From Ralstonia sp. A12 (GTDB taxonomy: Bacteria > Pseudomonadota > Gammaproteobacteria > Burkholderiales > Burkholderiaceae), in NCBI RefSeq assembly GCF_000801955.1, contig NZ_JSZO01000006.1:62001-126000 (forward strand): DNA of 64,000 nt, written 5' to 3'. The position numbers and the translations under genes were made by a program. The notes under the pieces are model-generated. The model was not told where the DNA came from, did no database searches, and saw only the letters and a list, made by a program, of their open reading frames with translations. This document shows, piece after piece, positions 56,642 to 64,000 of this stretch. Numbering within the stretch: position 1 is the first letter of the stretch; each line of letters begins with the position of its first letter.

Positions 56642-56685
56642 ATCGTTGTTAAAACAAACGTAGAACGTAGACCGAGGACTCCTCC

Positions 56686-57321
56686 ATGAGCACAACGCCC
56701 GCAGCAGTTGCTCCGCGCAACGAAACCGTGTTCGTCGTCGACGACGATGAAGCCATGCGTGACTCATTGACGTGGCTGCTCGAAGGCAACGGCTACACCG
56801 TGCGCACCTACCGCAGCGCTGAAGAGTTCCTCGTAGACGACAAGCGCACCGAAGGCGTCGGCTGCCTGATCCTCGACGTGCGCATGCAAGGCATGAGCGG
56901 CCCCGAGCTGCAGGACCGCCTCATGGCCGAGAACAGCCGCCTGCCGATCGTCTTCGTGACCGGCCACGGCGATGTACCGATGGCGGTGTCGACCATGAAG
57001 AAAGGCGCGGTCGACTTCATCGAGAAGCCCTTTGACGAATCCGAACTGCGTGAACTGGTCGAGCGCATGCTCAGCAAGGCCCGCTCGGAAGATTCCGTCG
57101 CCCGCGAGCAGAAGGCCGCCAAGGACCTGCTCGGCCGCCTGACCACGCGCGAGCAGCAGGTGCTCGAGCGCATCGTTGCCGGCCGCCTGAACAAGCAGAT
57201 CGCCGACGACCTGGGCATTTCCATCAAGACGGTGGAAGCCCACCGCGCCAACATCATGGAAAAGCTCAACGTGAACACGGTGGCGGACCTGCTGCGACTG
57301 GCGCTGTCAAAGAACGCTTGA
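56686..57321 (+). CDS. FixJ/LuxR-type response regulator
   Basis: 211-residue two-component regulator. The receiver domain has the acidic pair in VVDDDEAMRDS, phospho-acceptor D64 in LILDVRMQG, Thr in VTGHGDV and Lys in EKPFDE. A LuxR/FixJ helix-turn-helix follows (LTTREQQVLERIVAGRLNKQIADDLGISIKTVEAHR). The neighbouring kinase is the natural partner. Target genes are not evident. Confidence 0.95.
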   Translation: MSTTPAAVAPRNETVFVVDDDEAMRDSLTWLLEGNGYTVRTYRSAEEFLVDDKRTEGVGCLILDVRMQGMSGPELQDRLMAENSRLPIVFVTGHGDVPMAVSTMKKGAVDFIEKPFDESELRELVERMLSKARSEDSVAREQKAAKDLLGRLTTREQQVLERIVAGRLNKQIADDLGISIKTVEAHRANIMEKLNVNTVADLLRLALSKNA

Positions 57322-57377
57322 GGCATCGGCGCGCCTGCGCCGTGTCAACTGGGCGGTTAGGAAGGAAGGCGCCGATT

Positions 57378-57383
57378 TATAAT
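57378..57383 (+). promoter_or_regulatory. Candidate -10 of folD
   Basis: A perfect TATAAT 32 nt before the folD ATG. The -35 at 17 nt (GGTTAG) is poor. Confidence 0.45.
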
Positions 57384-57415
57384 TGCGGTTTGCCCTCTCC
57401 CTCCTCCGCCCAGCC

Positions 57416-58285
57416 ATGACCGCCCAACTCATCGACGGCAACGCGCTTGCCAAGCAACTCCGCGCCGAAGCCGCACAACGCGCCGCCGCTCTCACCGCGC
57501 GCGGCCACCAGCCCGGCCTGGCCGTCATCCTCGTGGGTGAAGACCCAGCCAGCCAGGTCTACGTACGCAACAAGATCAAGGCGTGCGAAGACAACGGGTT
57601 CCTCTCCGTCTTCGACCGCTACCCCGCTGACCTGACCGAAGCCGACCTGCTCGGCCGCATCGATGCCCTGAACCGCGACCCGCGCATCCACGGCATCCTG
57701 GTTCAACTCCCGCTGCCCAAGCACATCGATAGCCACAAGGTGCTCGAGGCCATCGCGCCCGAGAAGGACGTTGACGGTTTCCACGTCGCCAACGCAGGTG
57801 CGCTGATGACCGGCGCCCCGCTGTTCCGCCCCTGCACGCCGTACGGCTGTATGAAGATGCTGGAATCGGTCAACTACCCGGTGCGTGGCGCCAATGCCGT
57901 GGTGGTGGGCGCCTCGAACATCGTCGGCAAACCGATGGCGATGCTGCTGCTGCAGGCCGGCGCCACCATCACGATCTGCAACAGCAAGACGCGCGACCTG
58001 GCTGCCCACACGCGTGAAGCGGACATCATCGTGGCCGCGGTCGGCCGCCGCAACATCATCACCGCCGACATGGTCAAACCGGGCGCCGCGGTCATCGACG
58101 TGGGCATGAACCGCGACGATGCCGGCAAGCTCTGCGGCGACGTCGACTTTGCCGGCGTCAAGGAAGTCGCCGGCTACATCACCCCGGTGCCGGGCGGCGT
58201 CGGCCCGATGACGATCACCATGCTGCTGATCAACACCTTGGAAGCCGCTGAACGCGTTGCTGATGGAGCCTCGTTGGCAGCGTAA
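57416..58285 (+). CDS. folD: Methylenetetrahydrofolate dehydrogenase/cyclohydrolase
   Basis: Bifunctional enzyme interconverting 5,10-methylene-THF and 10-formyl-THF. 289 residues. Substrate and catalytic stretches: [22 protein letters not shown] with the catalytic Lys, then [21 protein letters not shown], and NADP loop [17 protein letters not shown], ending [14 protein letters not shown]. The start ATG 57416 is preferred over a TTG at 57383. A terminator lies downstream. Confidence 0.97.
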   Translation: MTAQLIDGNALAKQLRAEAAQRAAALTARGHQPGLAVILVGEDPASQVYVRNKIKACEDNGFLSVFDRYPADLTEADLLGRIDALNRDPRIHGILVQLPLPKHIDSHKVLEAIAPEKDVDGFHVANAGALMTGAPLFRPCTPYGCMKMLESVNYPVRGANAVVVGASNIVGKPMAMLLLQAGATITICNSKTRDLAAHTREADIIVAAVGRRNIITADMVKPGAAVIDVGMNRDDAGKLCGDVDFAGVKEVAGYITPVPGGVGPMTITMLLINTLEAAERVADGASLAA

Positions 58286-58312
58286 GCTTCACTTTCCACC
58301 ATTGGAAACGAG

Positions 58313-58349
58313 AAAAGCGTCCCAACCTGTTGGATCGGACGCTTTTTTT
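58313..58349 (+). terminator. Terminator between folD and prlC
   Basis: The stem AAAAGCGTCC / GGACGCTTTT, loop 14 nt, then TTTTTG. It starts 28 nt after the folD stop and ends 29 nt before prlC. Confidence 0.85.
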
Positions 58350-58377
58350 GTCCCCGATTTTTCCTACTGAGCCCGCC

Positions 58378-60480
58378 ATGACCGACATTTCGCTCCAAGC
58401 CAATAATCCGCTGCTCGATTTTTCCGGTCTGCCGCGCTTTGCGGATCTCCGCCCCGAGCACATCACGCCAGCCATTGACGTGCTGCTCGAGCGCGCAGCG
58501 GCGGCCGTCGCCAAGGTCAAGGACCCGGCCACACCTGTTTCCTGGAAAACCGTCGTTACCGCGCTGGAAGACGCCACCGAGCCGCTGGGCCGCGCCTGGG
58601 GCATCGTCAGCCACCTGAGCGCCGTGGCCGATACGCCGGCCTTGCGCGAGGCGCATGCCGCCAACCTGCCGCGCGTGACCGAGTTCTGGTCGGGCCTGGG
58701 CCAAGACCTCGAACTGTTCGAGAAGTACAAGGCCATCGCGCAGAGCGCCGAATACGCCACCCTGAATTCCGCCCGCAAAAAGCTGCTCGACAACGAGCTG
58801 CGCGGCTTCCGCTTGGGCGGCGCCGAATTGCCGGAAGACCAGAAGCCGCGTTTTGCTGCCATTCAAGAACAGCAGGCGCAACTGACCAAGGCCTTCAGCG
58901 ACCACGTGCTGGATGCCACCAACGCCTACGCCCTGCTGATCGAAGACGAGGGCCGCCTGGCCGGTCTGCCCGACGACGCCAAGCAAGCCGCGCAGGAAGC
59001 CGCCCGCCGAGACAACCCCAACGCCACGGGCTGGAAGTTCACGCTGCACTTCCCATCGTACTTCCCGGTGCTGCAATACGCCGATGACCGCGCGCTGCGC
59101 CGCACGCTGTACGAAGCCAACGTGACGCGCGCCTCCGAGCTGGGTGCCCAATACGGCGGCGGCAAGGCAGAGTGGGACAACACGGCCAACATGGCCGAGC
59201 AGCTCACGCTGCGCACCGAAGAAGCCCACATGCTTGGCTATCGCAACTTTGGCGAGGTCTCGCTCGTGCCGAAGATGGCGAATTCGCCGGAAGAAGTCCT
59301 GCGCTTCCTGGGTGAGTTGGCCGACCGCGCCCGCCCCTTTGCAGAACAGGATTGGGCCGAGCTACAAGCCTTTGCCAAAACCTCACTCGGCATCGACAAG
59401 CTCGAACCGTGGGACATGGCCTACGCCTCGGAAAAGCTGCGTGAGGCACGCTATGCATTCTCCGAGCAGGAGGTGAAGCAATACTTCCCGGAACCCGCCG
59501 TGCTGGATGGCTTGTTCAACGTTGTGCAAACGCTGTTCTCGGTGAAGATTCGCCCGGAAGAGGCTGCGGTCTGGCACCCGGACGTGCGCTTCTTCCGCGT
59601 CGAATCGGCCCAGGGCGAGCTTCTCGCACAGTTCTACATTGATCTGTACGCCCGCGAAGGCAAACGCGGCGGCGCCTGGATGGATGACGCGCGTGGCCGT
59701 AAGGCACTAGCCGATGCCCACGTGCAAACCCCGGTGGCCTACCTGACCTGTAACTTCTCCGGCCCGGTCGGCGACAAACCCGCGCTGTTCACGCACGACG
59801 AGGTCATCACCCTCTTCCACGAGTTCGGCCATGGCCTGCACCACATGCTCACGCGCGTGGACGAACTGGGCGTGTCCGGCATCAACGGCGTGGAATGGGA
59901 TGCGGTGGAGCTGCCCTCGCAGTTCATGGAGAACTTCTGCTGGGAGTGGGAAGTGCTGTCGCGCATGACCCGTCAGGTGAACTCCGGCGAGCCGCTGCCA
60001 CGCAAGCTGTACGACAGCATGCTGGCTGCGAAGAACTTCCAGAACGGCATGATGACGCTGCGCCAGATCGTGTTCTCGACGTTTGACATGCACTTGCATA
60101 CGGATTTCGACCCGAAGGGTTCGGCCTCGGTGCTGGAGCTGTCGCGCCAGGTCAACAACCGCTTCCACGTGGTGCCGCAGGCCGAGCTGTCGCGCTGGCC
60201 GAATACGTTCAGCCACATCTTTGCAGGCGGCTATGCGGCGGGCTACTACAGCTACAAGTGGGCCGAGGTGCTGTCGGCGGATGCCTATGCAGCGTTTGAA
60301 GAAGCCGGCAAGCTGAGCGGCTCGGTGCTCGACGCCGAAACCGGCGCGCGCTACCGCCGCGAGGTGCTGGAAGTCGGTGGCAGCCGCCCGGCCATCGAGT
60401 CGTTCACGGCCTTCCGTGGTCGCGCGCCGAGCATCGATGCGCTGCTGCGCCACGGTGGCATGGTGGCGGAAGCTGCCTGA
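58378..60480 (+). CDS. prlC: Oligopeptidase A (M3 family)
   Basis: 700-residue cytoplasmic zinc metallopeptidase degrading short peptides, including cleaved signal peptides. The zinc site HEFGH is near residue 481 in LFHEFGHGLHHML, with the downstream Glu in the conserved VELPSQFMENF region. The start ATG 58378 (MTDISLQANN) lies after the folD terminator; the frame upstream is unrelated. Confidence 0.96.
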   Translation: MTDISLQANNPLLDFSGLPRFADLRPEHITPAIDVLLERAAAAVAKVKDPATPVSWKTVVTALEDATEPLGRAWGIVSHLSAVADTPALREAHAANLPRVTEFWSGLGQDLELFEKYKAIAQSAEYATLNSARKKLLDNELRGFRLGGAELPEDQKPRFAAIQEQQAQLTKAFSDHVLDATNAYALLIEDEGRLAGLPDDAKQAAQEAARRDNPNATGWKFTLHFPSYFPVLQYADDRALRRTLYEANVTRASELGAQYGGGKAEWDNTANMAEQLTLRTEEAHMLGYRNFGEVSLVPKMANSPEEVLRFLGELADRARPFAEQDWAELQAFAKTSLGIDKLEPWDMAYASEKLREARYAFSEQEVKQYFPEPAVLDGLFNVVQTLFSVKIRPEEAAVWHPDVRFFRVESAQGELLAQFYIDLYAREGKRGGAWMDDARGRKALADAHVQTPVAYLTCNFSGPVGDKPALFTHDEVITLFHEFGHGLHHMLTRVDELGVSGINGVEWDAVELPSQFMENFCWEWEVLSRMTRQVNSGEPLPRKLYDSMLAAKNFQNGMMTLRQIVFSTFDMHLHTDFDPKGSASVLELSRQVNNRFHVVPQAELSRWPNTFSHIFAGGYAAGYYSYKWAEVLSADAYAAFEEAGKLSGSVLDAETGARYRREVLEVGGSRPAIESFTAFRGRAPSIDALLRHGGMVAEAA

Positions 60481-60499
60481 CGCTCTGCGTTGCAAGAAC

Positions 60500-60536
60500 A
60501 ACGCCGCTTCGTGCGCAGGCCGAAGCGGCGTTTTTT
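60500..60536. terminator. Bidirectional terminator between prlC and the deaminase
   Basis: The stem AACGCCGCTTCG / CGAAGCGGCGTT followed by TTTTTT. Between convergent genes. Confidence 0.88.
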
Positions 60537-60545
60537 ATTTGGCCA

Positions 60546-61820
60546 TCATCCGGGCAAGCGGAAATCGACGTGTGTGGGCCGGCCCGGTAACGAGAGCGCC
60601 GCGTGTGGTGCAGGCGTACGTGCAACCACTTGGCCCCGTCGGATAACCAGCGTGCGTGCGGCACGCAAGCGTATCGCTTCAATCGGGTCGCGCGCATCCA
60701 GCACCACCAAGTCCGCATGGCACCCTGGCGCAATGCCGTAGCCGTCCAACCCAAGGATGCGCGCGGGTGTTTCCGTCACGGCCGCAAAGCACTGACGCAT
60801 GGCCTCCTGCCCCGTCATCTGCGCGACGTGCAAGCCCATGTGCGCCACTTCCAGCATGTCGCCCGAGCCCAGGCTGTACCACGGGTCCATCACGCAGTCG
60901 TGGCCGAAAGCGACCTCGATGCCGGCTGCCAGCAGTTCAGGCACACGCGTCATGCCGCGCCGCTTCGGATACGTATCGGACCGCCCCTGCAGCGTGATGT
61001 TGATGAGCGGATTGGCAATCGCCGCCACGCCCGCCTCGCGCATCAGCGGCAGCAGCTTGCTAACGTAGTAGTTGTCCATCGAGTGCATCGACGTGAGGTG
61101 CGAGCCGGCGACGCGGCCGTGCAAACCCAGGCGATGTGTTTGCACGGCCAGTGTTTCGATATGACGCGAGAGCGGGTCGTCCGACTCATCGCAGTGCATG
61201 TCGACACGCAGCCCGCACTCGGCAGCGAATTCGCATAGCAGGCGGATGGACTCCGCGCCATCGGCCATGGTGCGCTCGAAATGCGGAATCCCGCCAACCA
61301 CGTCCACGCCCATGCTGATGGCGCGCTTGAGGTTGTCGAATGCGCCTGGACTGCGCAACAGGCCATCCTGCGGGAAGGCGACGAGCTGCAAGTCCAGGTA
61401 CGGCGCGACCTGACGCTTGACATGCAGCAGCGCCTCGACGGCAAGCAAGCGCGGGTCGCACACGTCTACGTGGGAACGGATCGCCAGCAGGCCGCGTGCG
61501 ACAGCCCAATCGCAGTAGTGCAAGGCGCGCTCGACCAACGCGTCTTGCGTGAGCATTGGCTTGAGCTCGCTCCACAGCGCGATGCCTTCGAGCAGCGTGC
61601 CGGACCGGTTCACACGCGGCAAACCGTACGACAACGTCGCATCCATGTGGAAATGCGCATCGACGAACGGCGGACTGACCAGTGCTCCAGCCGCGTCAAG
61701 TTCCTGCGCCCCGCGTGCGGGCAGTTGCGGCTGCAAGGCAGCAATGCGGCCGGCATCGATACCAATATCGATACCGGTGCGCCCATCGGGCAAGCTGGCG
61801 TTGCGAATCACGAAATCCAT
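60546..61820 (-). CDS. Cytosine deaminase-like amidohydrolase
   Basis: 424-residue amidohydrolase resembling CodA (cytosine to uracil) and related N-isopropylammelide hydrolases. Metal ligands: HxH in DAHFHMD, a His in DMHCDESDD, and the Asp in FGHDCVMDPW. A conserved Gln near the substrate is not obvious to me, so substrate is uncertain. The start ATG 61820 has AGGAG 5 nt upstream. Neighbours are unrelated. Confidence 0.85.
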   Translation of the reverse strand: MDFVIRNASLPDGRTGIDIGIDAGRIAALQPQLPARGAQELDAAGALVSPPFVDAHFHMDATLSYGLPRVNRSGTLLEGIALWSELKPMLTQDALVERALHYCDWAVARGLLAIRSHVDVCDPRLLAVEALLHVKRQVAPYLDLQLVAFPQDGLLRSPGAFDNLKRAISMGVDVVGGIPHFERTMADGAESIRLLCEFAAECGLRVDMHCDESDDPLSRHIETLAVQTHRLGLHGRVAGSHLTSMHSMDNYYVSKLLPLMREAGVAAIANPLINITLQGRSDTYPKRRGMTRVPELLAAGIEVAFGHDCVMDPWYSLGSGDMLEVAHMGLHVAQMTGQEAMRQCFAAVTETPARILGLDGYGIAPGCHADLVVLDARDPIEAIRLRAARTLVIRRGQVVARTPAPHAALSLPGRPTHVDFRLPG

Positions 61821-61965
61821 GCGGGCTCCTGTTGCAACCAAGCTGCCAATCTACCGCAAGCGGATGATGGCGCGCTGCATGAAGACTCGGGCCTCGCAAT
61901 CGTTGACGCACGCGTGCCCACCGTCGGCTGACGGCAGGCACATTGTTACGGTTACCGGCGGCTGG

Positions 61966-62535
61966 TTACTTGACGATCACCGTTGGGTCCCACGTAACGT
62001 ATCCAGCCAGTACTTGGCTTTCGCTGTCGTCCGACAAGGTAAACAACGCCGCCGTAGCCCAGAAGTTCGTCGCAGTACCCTTCTGACTCACTTTGGCATC
62101 GCAAGAACTGAAGGTCTCGGTAACGAACTTGAAGGGATAGCCGTTGGGCGGTGTCGGTTGAGCTGCCTTTTGCAGCGTGATCACATCAACGTGCGAAGGG
62201 TCCAGAACAGGCTCACCACCGCTCAGTGCGATGATGAAGGCCGCTTCCTCCGAATTGCCCGACGTGCTGGTACACGAAAAATCCAATGTATCCCCAACCT
62301 GCGCATTGAGGATGATGTTGCCCGGGTCGGCGGCACTCCACCCGCGCGGGTCATCGGAGGACATGTAGATAAACGCGTGCCCAATTTGCGTAGCTTTTTG
62401 GGGCTCCTGACTCAGCTTGCCGTATTTCGCGATAATCGCCTGCACGTCCATCACAGTCATCACATTGATCGTAATGCGCTGGTTCTGACCAACACGATCA
62501 CCGGCCTTCGTTCTTTCAAGATCCCTTTCCGCCAT
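61966..62535 (-). CDS. PixA/AidA-family inclusion-body protein
   Basis: 189-residue beta-rich protein. It resembles the PixA (Xenorhabdus crystalline inclusion) and AidA (Ralstonia/Burkholderia, quorum-induced) family: TINVMTVMDVQAIIAKYG at the start, IGHAFIYMSSDD, then ILNAQVGDTLDFSCTSTSGN, and YVTWDPTVIVK at the end. Strong ribosome site, AGGAGG 5 nt before the ATG at 62535. The flanking DNA is AT-richer than the rest of the window. Role unknown; family members are stationary-phase or quorum-controlled. Confidence 0.85.
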   Translation of the reverse strand: MAERDLERTKAGDRVGQNQRITINVMTVMDVQAIIAKYGKLSQEPQKATQIGHAFIYMSSDDPRGWSAADPGNIILNAQVGDTLDFSCTSTSGNSEEAAFIIALSGGEPVLDPSHVDVITLQKAAQPTPPNGYPFKFVTETFSSCDAKVSQKGTATNFWATAALFTLSDDSESQVLAGYVTWDPTVIVK

Positions 62536-62958
62536 AATGCCTCCTGATTATTCTTGCCTACTCTTTTCTCGGTTTTCGGCAACCCCGATTAAAAAGGACA
62601 AAATAATTGCAATCCGAAGGAAAATAACCCGCCTGGGATAACCGATCTAAGCTGGCATGCGATGCACAACCTTCCAGTTCGTGGCACTGGATATGCAGCT
62701 AGCGTCTCTGCAGCGCTCCCTGCACAACCCCACACCCCTGCGGAGATTTAGGACTCCGCGCTTGATTGATTTTCGCTTTTCGCCAACCTTCGTGAAACCC
62801 GATTCACTTGGCATCGACGCGCAGTGCGTTATCTCACTGTGACGTGGATGCTATGTCGGCCACTACCTTGCTGCAAATTACTCATATTCATAGCAGTCAT
62901 AATCAGAACGACGAGATGAGATCGATAGCAAACAAGGATTAATCCTTATATCCCATAG
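62536..62958. other. AT-rich gap upstream of the PixA/AidA gene
   Basis: 423 nt of lower-GC DNA than its surroundings. The only sizable frame (62657-62842, 61 codons) has no ribosome site or recognisable motif. It likely holds the promoter of the PixA/AidA gene, which I cannot pin down. Confidence 0.45.
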
Positions 62959-63312
62959 ATAATCAGCCGATCCGACATCAAAACCATCCGTCTGGCGAAG
63001 AGCAGTGCCTTGGTGGTAGCGCCGGTGGACTGTCCGCGCCGCCTGTTACCCATCGCAGACGAACGGCATGCAGGTCGCCCATCAGACAACCATCGGCGCC
63101 GACTGCAAGCATGCGCAGCAGTGTGTTCGACTGCATCCAGCAACCCGCACGCGGCGACGGTTTGATTTGCCGAGGCCAAGCTCGGCGTGCCGCAGTCCCC
63201 CATCTACCGCTTGGCCAAGGCAGGGGAACTCGAACGCGAGCTTGTGAGGATTGGCAAGCGATCAAGCGGCGTAGCGATCGAGGGTGTCCGGACGATGATC
63301 AAGCGAAACTAG
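62959..63312 (+). pseudogene. Relict excisionase-like helix-turn-helix gene
   Basis: Plus-strand frame reads IKTIRLAKSSALVVAP..., meets a TGA at 63163-63165, and then in the same frame continues FAEAKLGVPQSPIYRLAKAGELE, followed by RIGKRSSGVAIEGVR before a TAG at 63310-63312. The second half resembles small AlpA/excisionase-type DNA-binding proteins of integrated elements. The expected initiator appears as ATC, not ATG, before KTIRL. So the gene looks dead: no start and one internal stop. It fits a decayed element next to xthA. Confidence 0.55.
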
Positions 63313-63461
63313 GTTGCCCGCTGATACCATGCTGGCATTCGCGCAACACGGGTATAACGCCCACCCGAGCCCTTCCAAGGGGTAGCCACGTGGGTAGCCA
63401 AGCCAGCAGTTCAGGCCAGCACCCACTGCAAACACCTGAAATCAAAAGAATTTCCGAAACG
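63313..63461. other. Short spacer before xthA with a small direct repeat
   Basis: 149 nt without a gene. GGTAGCC occurs twice around ACGTG (about 63383-63401). It may be the edge of the decayed element; no attachment site can be shown. Confidence 0.35.
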
Positions 63462-64000
63462 ATGAGAGTCGCCACCTGGAACGTCAACTCCCTCAAAGTC
63501 CGCCTGCCGCAGGTGCTGCAATGGCTGGCTGAGCGCGAGGCCGACGCCACGCCCATCGATCTGCTCTGCCTGCAGGAACTGAAGTTGCCCGACGACCGCT
63601 ACCCGCTGGCTGAACTGGACGCCGCGGGCTATGCATCGCTGTTCACCGGCCAGAAGACGTACAACGGCGTGGCCATCCTCGCGCGTAAGGCTGCCGTACC
63701 CGAAGGCCGCGACGTGGTGAAGAACATCCCCGGTTTCGCCGACGAGCAGCAGCGCATCGTGGCTGCCACGTACGACATGGCCGGCGGCCCGGTGCGCGTG
63801 ATCTCCGCCTACATCCCGAACGGGCAGGCACTCGATTCCGACAAATTCGTCTATAAGCTGCGCTGGCTGGAGGCGCTACAGGAATGGCTGAAGGCCGAGA
63901 TGGCCGCCAACCCGCGCCTGATGCTGCTGGGCGATTTCAATATCGCCCCGGAAGACCGCGACGTGCACGACCCGAAGAAGTGGGAGGGCCAGAACCTGGT
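63462..64000 (+). CDS. xthA: Exodeoxyribonuclease III (partial, cut by window end)
   Basis: First 179 codons of an AP endonuclease/3'-5' exonuclease of base excision repair. The N-terminus MRVATWNVNSLKVRLPQVLQWL is family-typical. The metal-binding Glu is in LLCLQELKLPD, and LLGDFNIAPEDRDVHDP carries the catalytic Asp-x-Asn. The usual LQETK appears here as LQELK. The frame is open to the last base, so the C-terminus (about 80 residues more) is outside the window. Confidence 0.95.
   Translation, partial: MRVATWNVNSLKVRLPQVLQWLAEREADATPIDLLCLQELKLPDDRYPLAELDAAGYASLFTGQKTYNGVAILARKAAVPEGRDVVKNIPGFADEQQRIVAATYDMAGGPVRVISAYIPNGQALDSDKFVYKLRWLEALQEWLKAEMAANPRLMLLGDFNIAPEDRDVHDPKKWEGQNL

Noticed and set aside
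62657-62842. A 61-codon frame in the AT-rich gap
   Set aside because: No ribosome site, motif or coding-like composition.

Overview
The window is GC-rich DNA with Burkholderiaceae gene content and order, most likely a Ralstonia species (Cupriavidus is the main alternative). Supporting this are a class I polyhydroxybutyrate cluster phaC-phaA-phaB-phaR with bktB close by and PhaA/PhaB/BktB very like the Cupriavidus necator proteins, an aceE-aceF-lpdA operon whose LpdA carries its own lipoyl domain, an aat-bpt N-degron pair, and a PixA/AidA protein. Nearly all of it is core chromosome. The only accessory-looking patch is 61.9-63.46 kb.

Layout. 0-9 kb: ahpD; the coupled isoprenoid genes ispD-ispF (minus) divergent from mfd; argE, serB and a DUF2071 protein. 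9-16 kb (minus): metC, an exported hypothetical protein, bktB, rimO, dusC, phaR. 16-20 kb (minus): phaB, phaA, phaC, with a TTGACA-N18-AACAAT promoter ahead of phaC. 20-29 kb: a small membrane protein, pgeF-rluD divergent from bamD, a DinG-type helicase, a YdcH-like protein, an exported coiled-coil protein, tex and an exported His/Asp/Arg-rich repeat protein. 29-36 kb: kup, a small membrane protein, pyrD, two identical tandem initiator tRNA genes, a NUDIX hydrolase and aat-bpt. 36-42 kb: a run lutA-lutB-hypothetical-TM2-lipoprotein with a divergent IclR regulator, then a PbpG-type peptidase. 41-46 kb: nitroreductase, thioesterase, EamA transporter, HDAC-family deacetylase, then phasin phaP behind an operator-rich promoter. 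46-54 kb (minus): the pyruvate dehydrogenase operon aceE-aceF-(proteasome-like gene)-lpdA. 54-64 kb: a PAS histidine kinase and FixJ-like regulator, folD, prlC, a cytosine-deaminase-like gene, the PixA/AidA gene, an excisionase-like relict, and xthA cut by the window end.

How it fits together. PhaA or BktB condenses acyl-CoAs, PhaB reduces the product, PhaC polymerises it, PhaP coats the granule and PhaR represses phaP and itself. The shared 10-mer TGCGAYGCAC, found twice around the phaP promoter and once (inside an inverted repeat) upstream of phaR, is a good candidate PhaR operator. The PDH operon supplies the acetyl-CoA used by this pathway.

The most unusual gene is a proteasome-type Ntn hydrolase (betaproteobacterial proteasome homologue, BPH) sitting between aceF and lpdA. 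I did not find a clearly new multi-gene system. The best leads are BPH in the PDH operon, the PhaR operator set, a possible small RNA after phaP, a lactate-oxidation locus without lutC, and the decayed island next to xthA.
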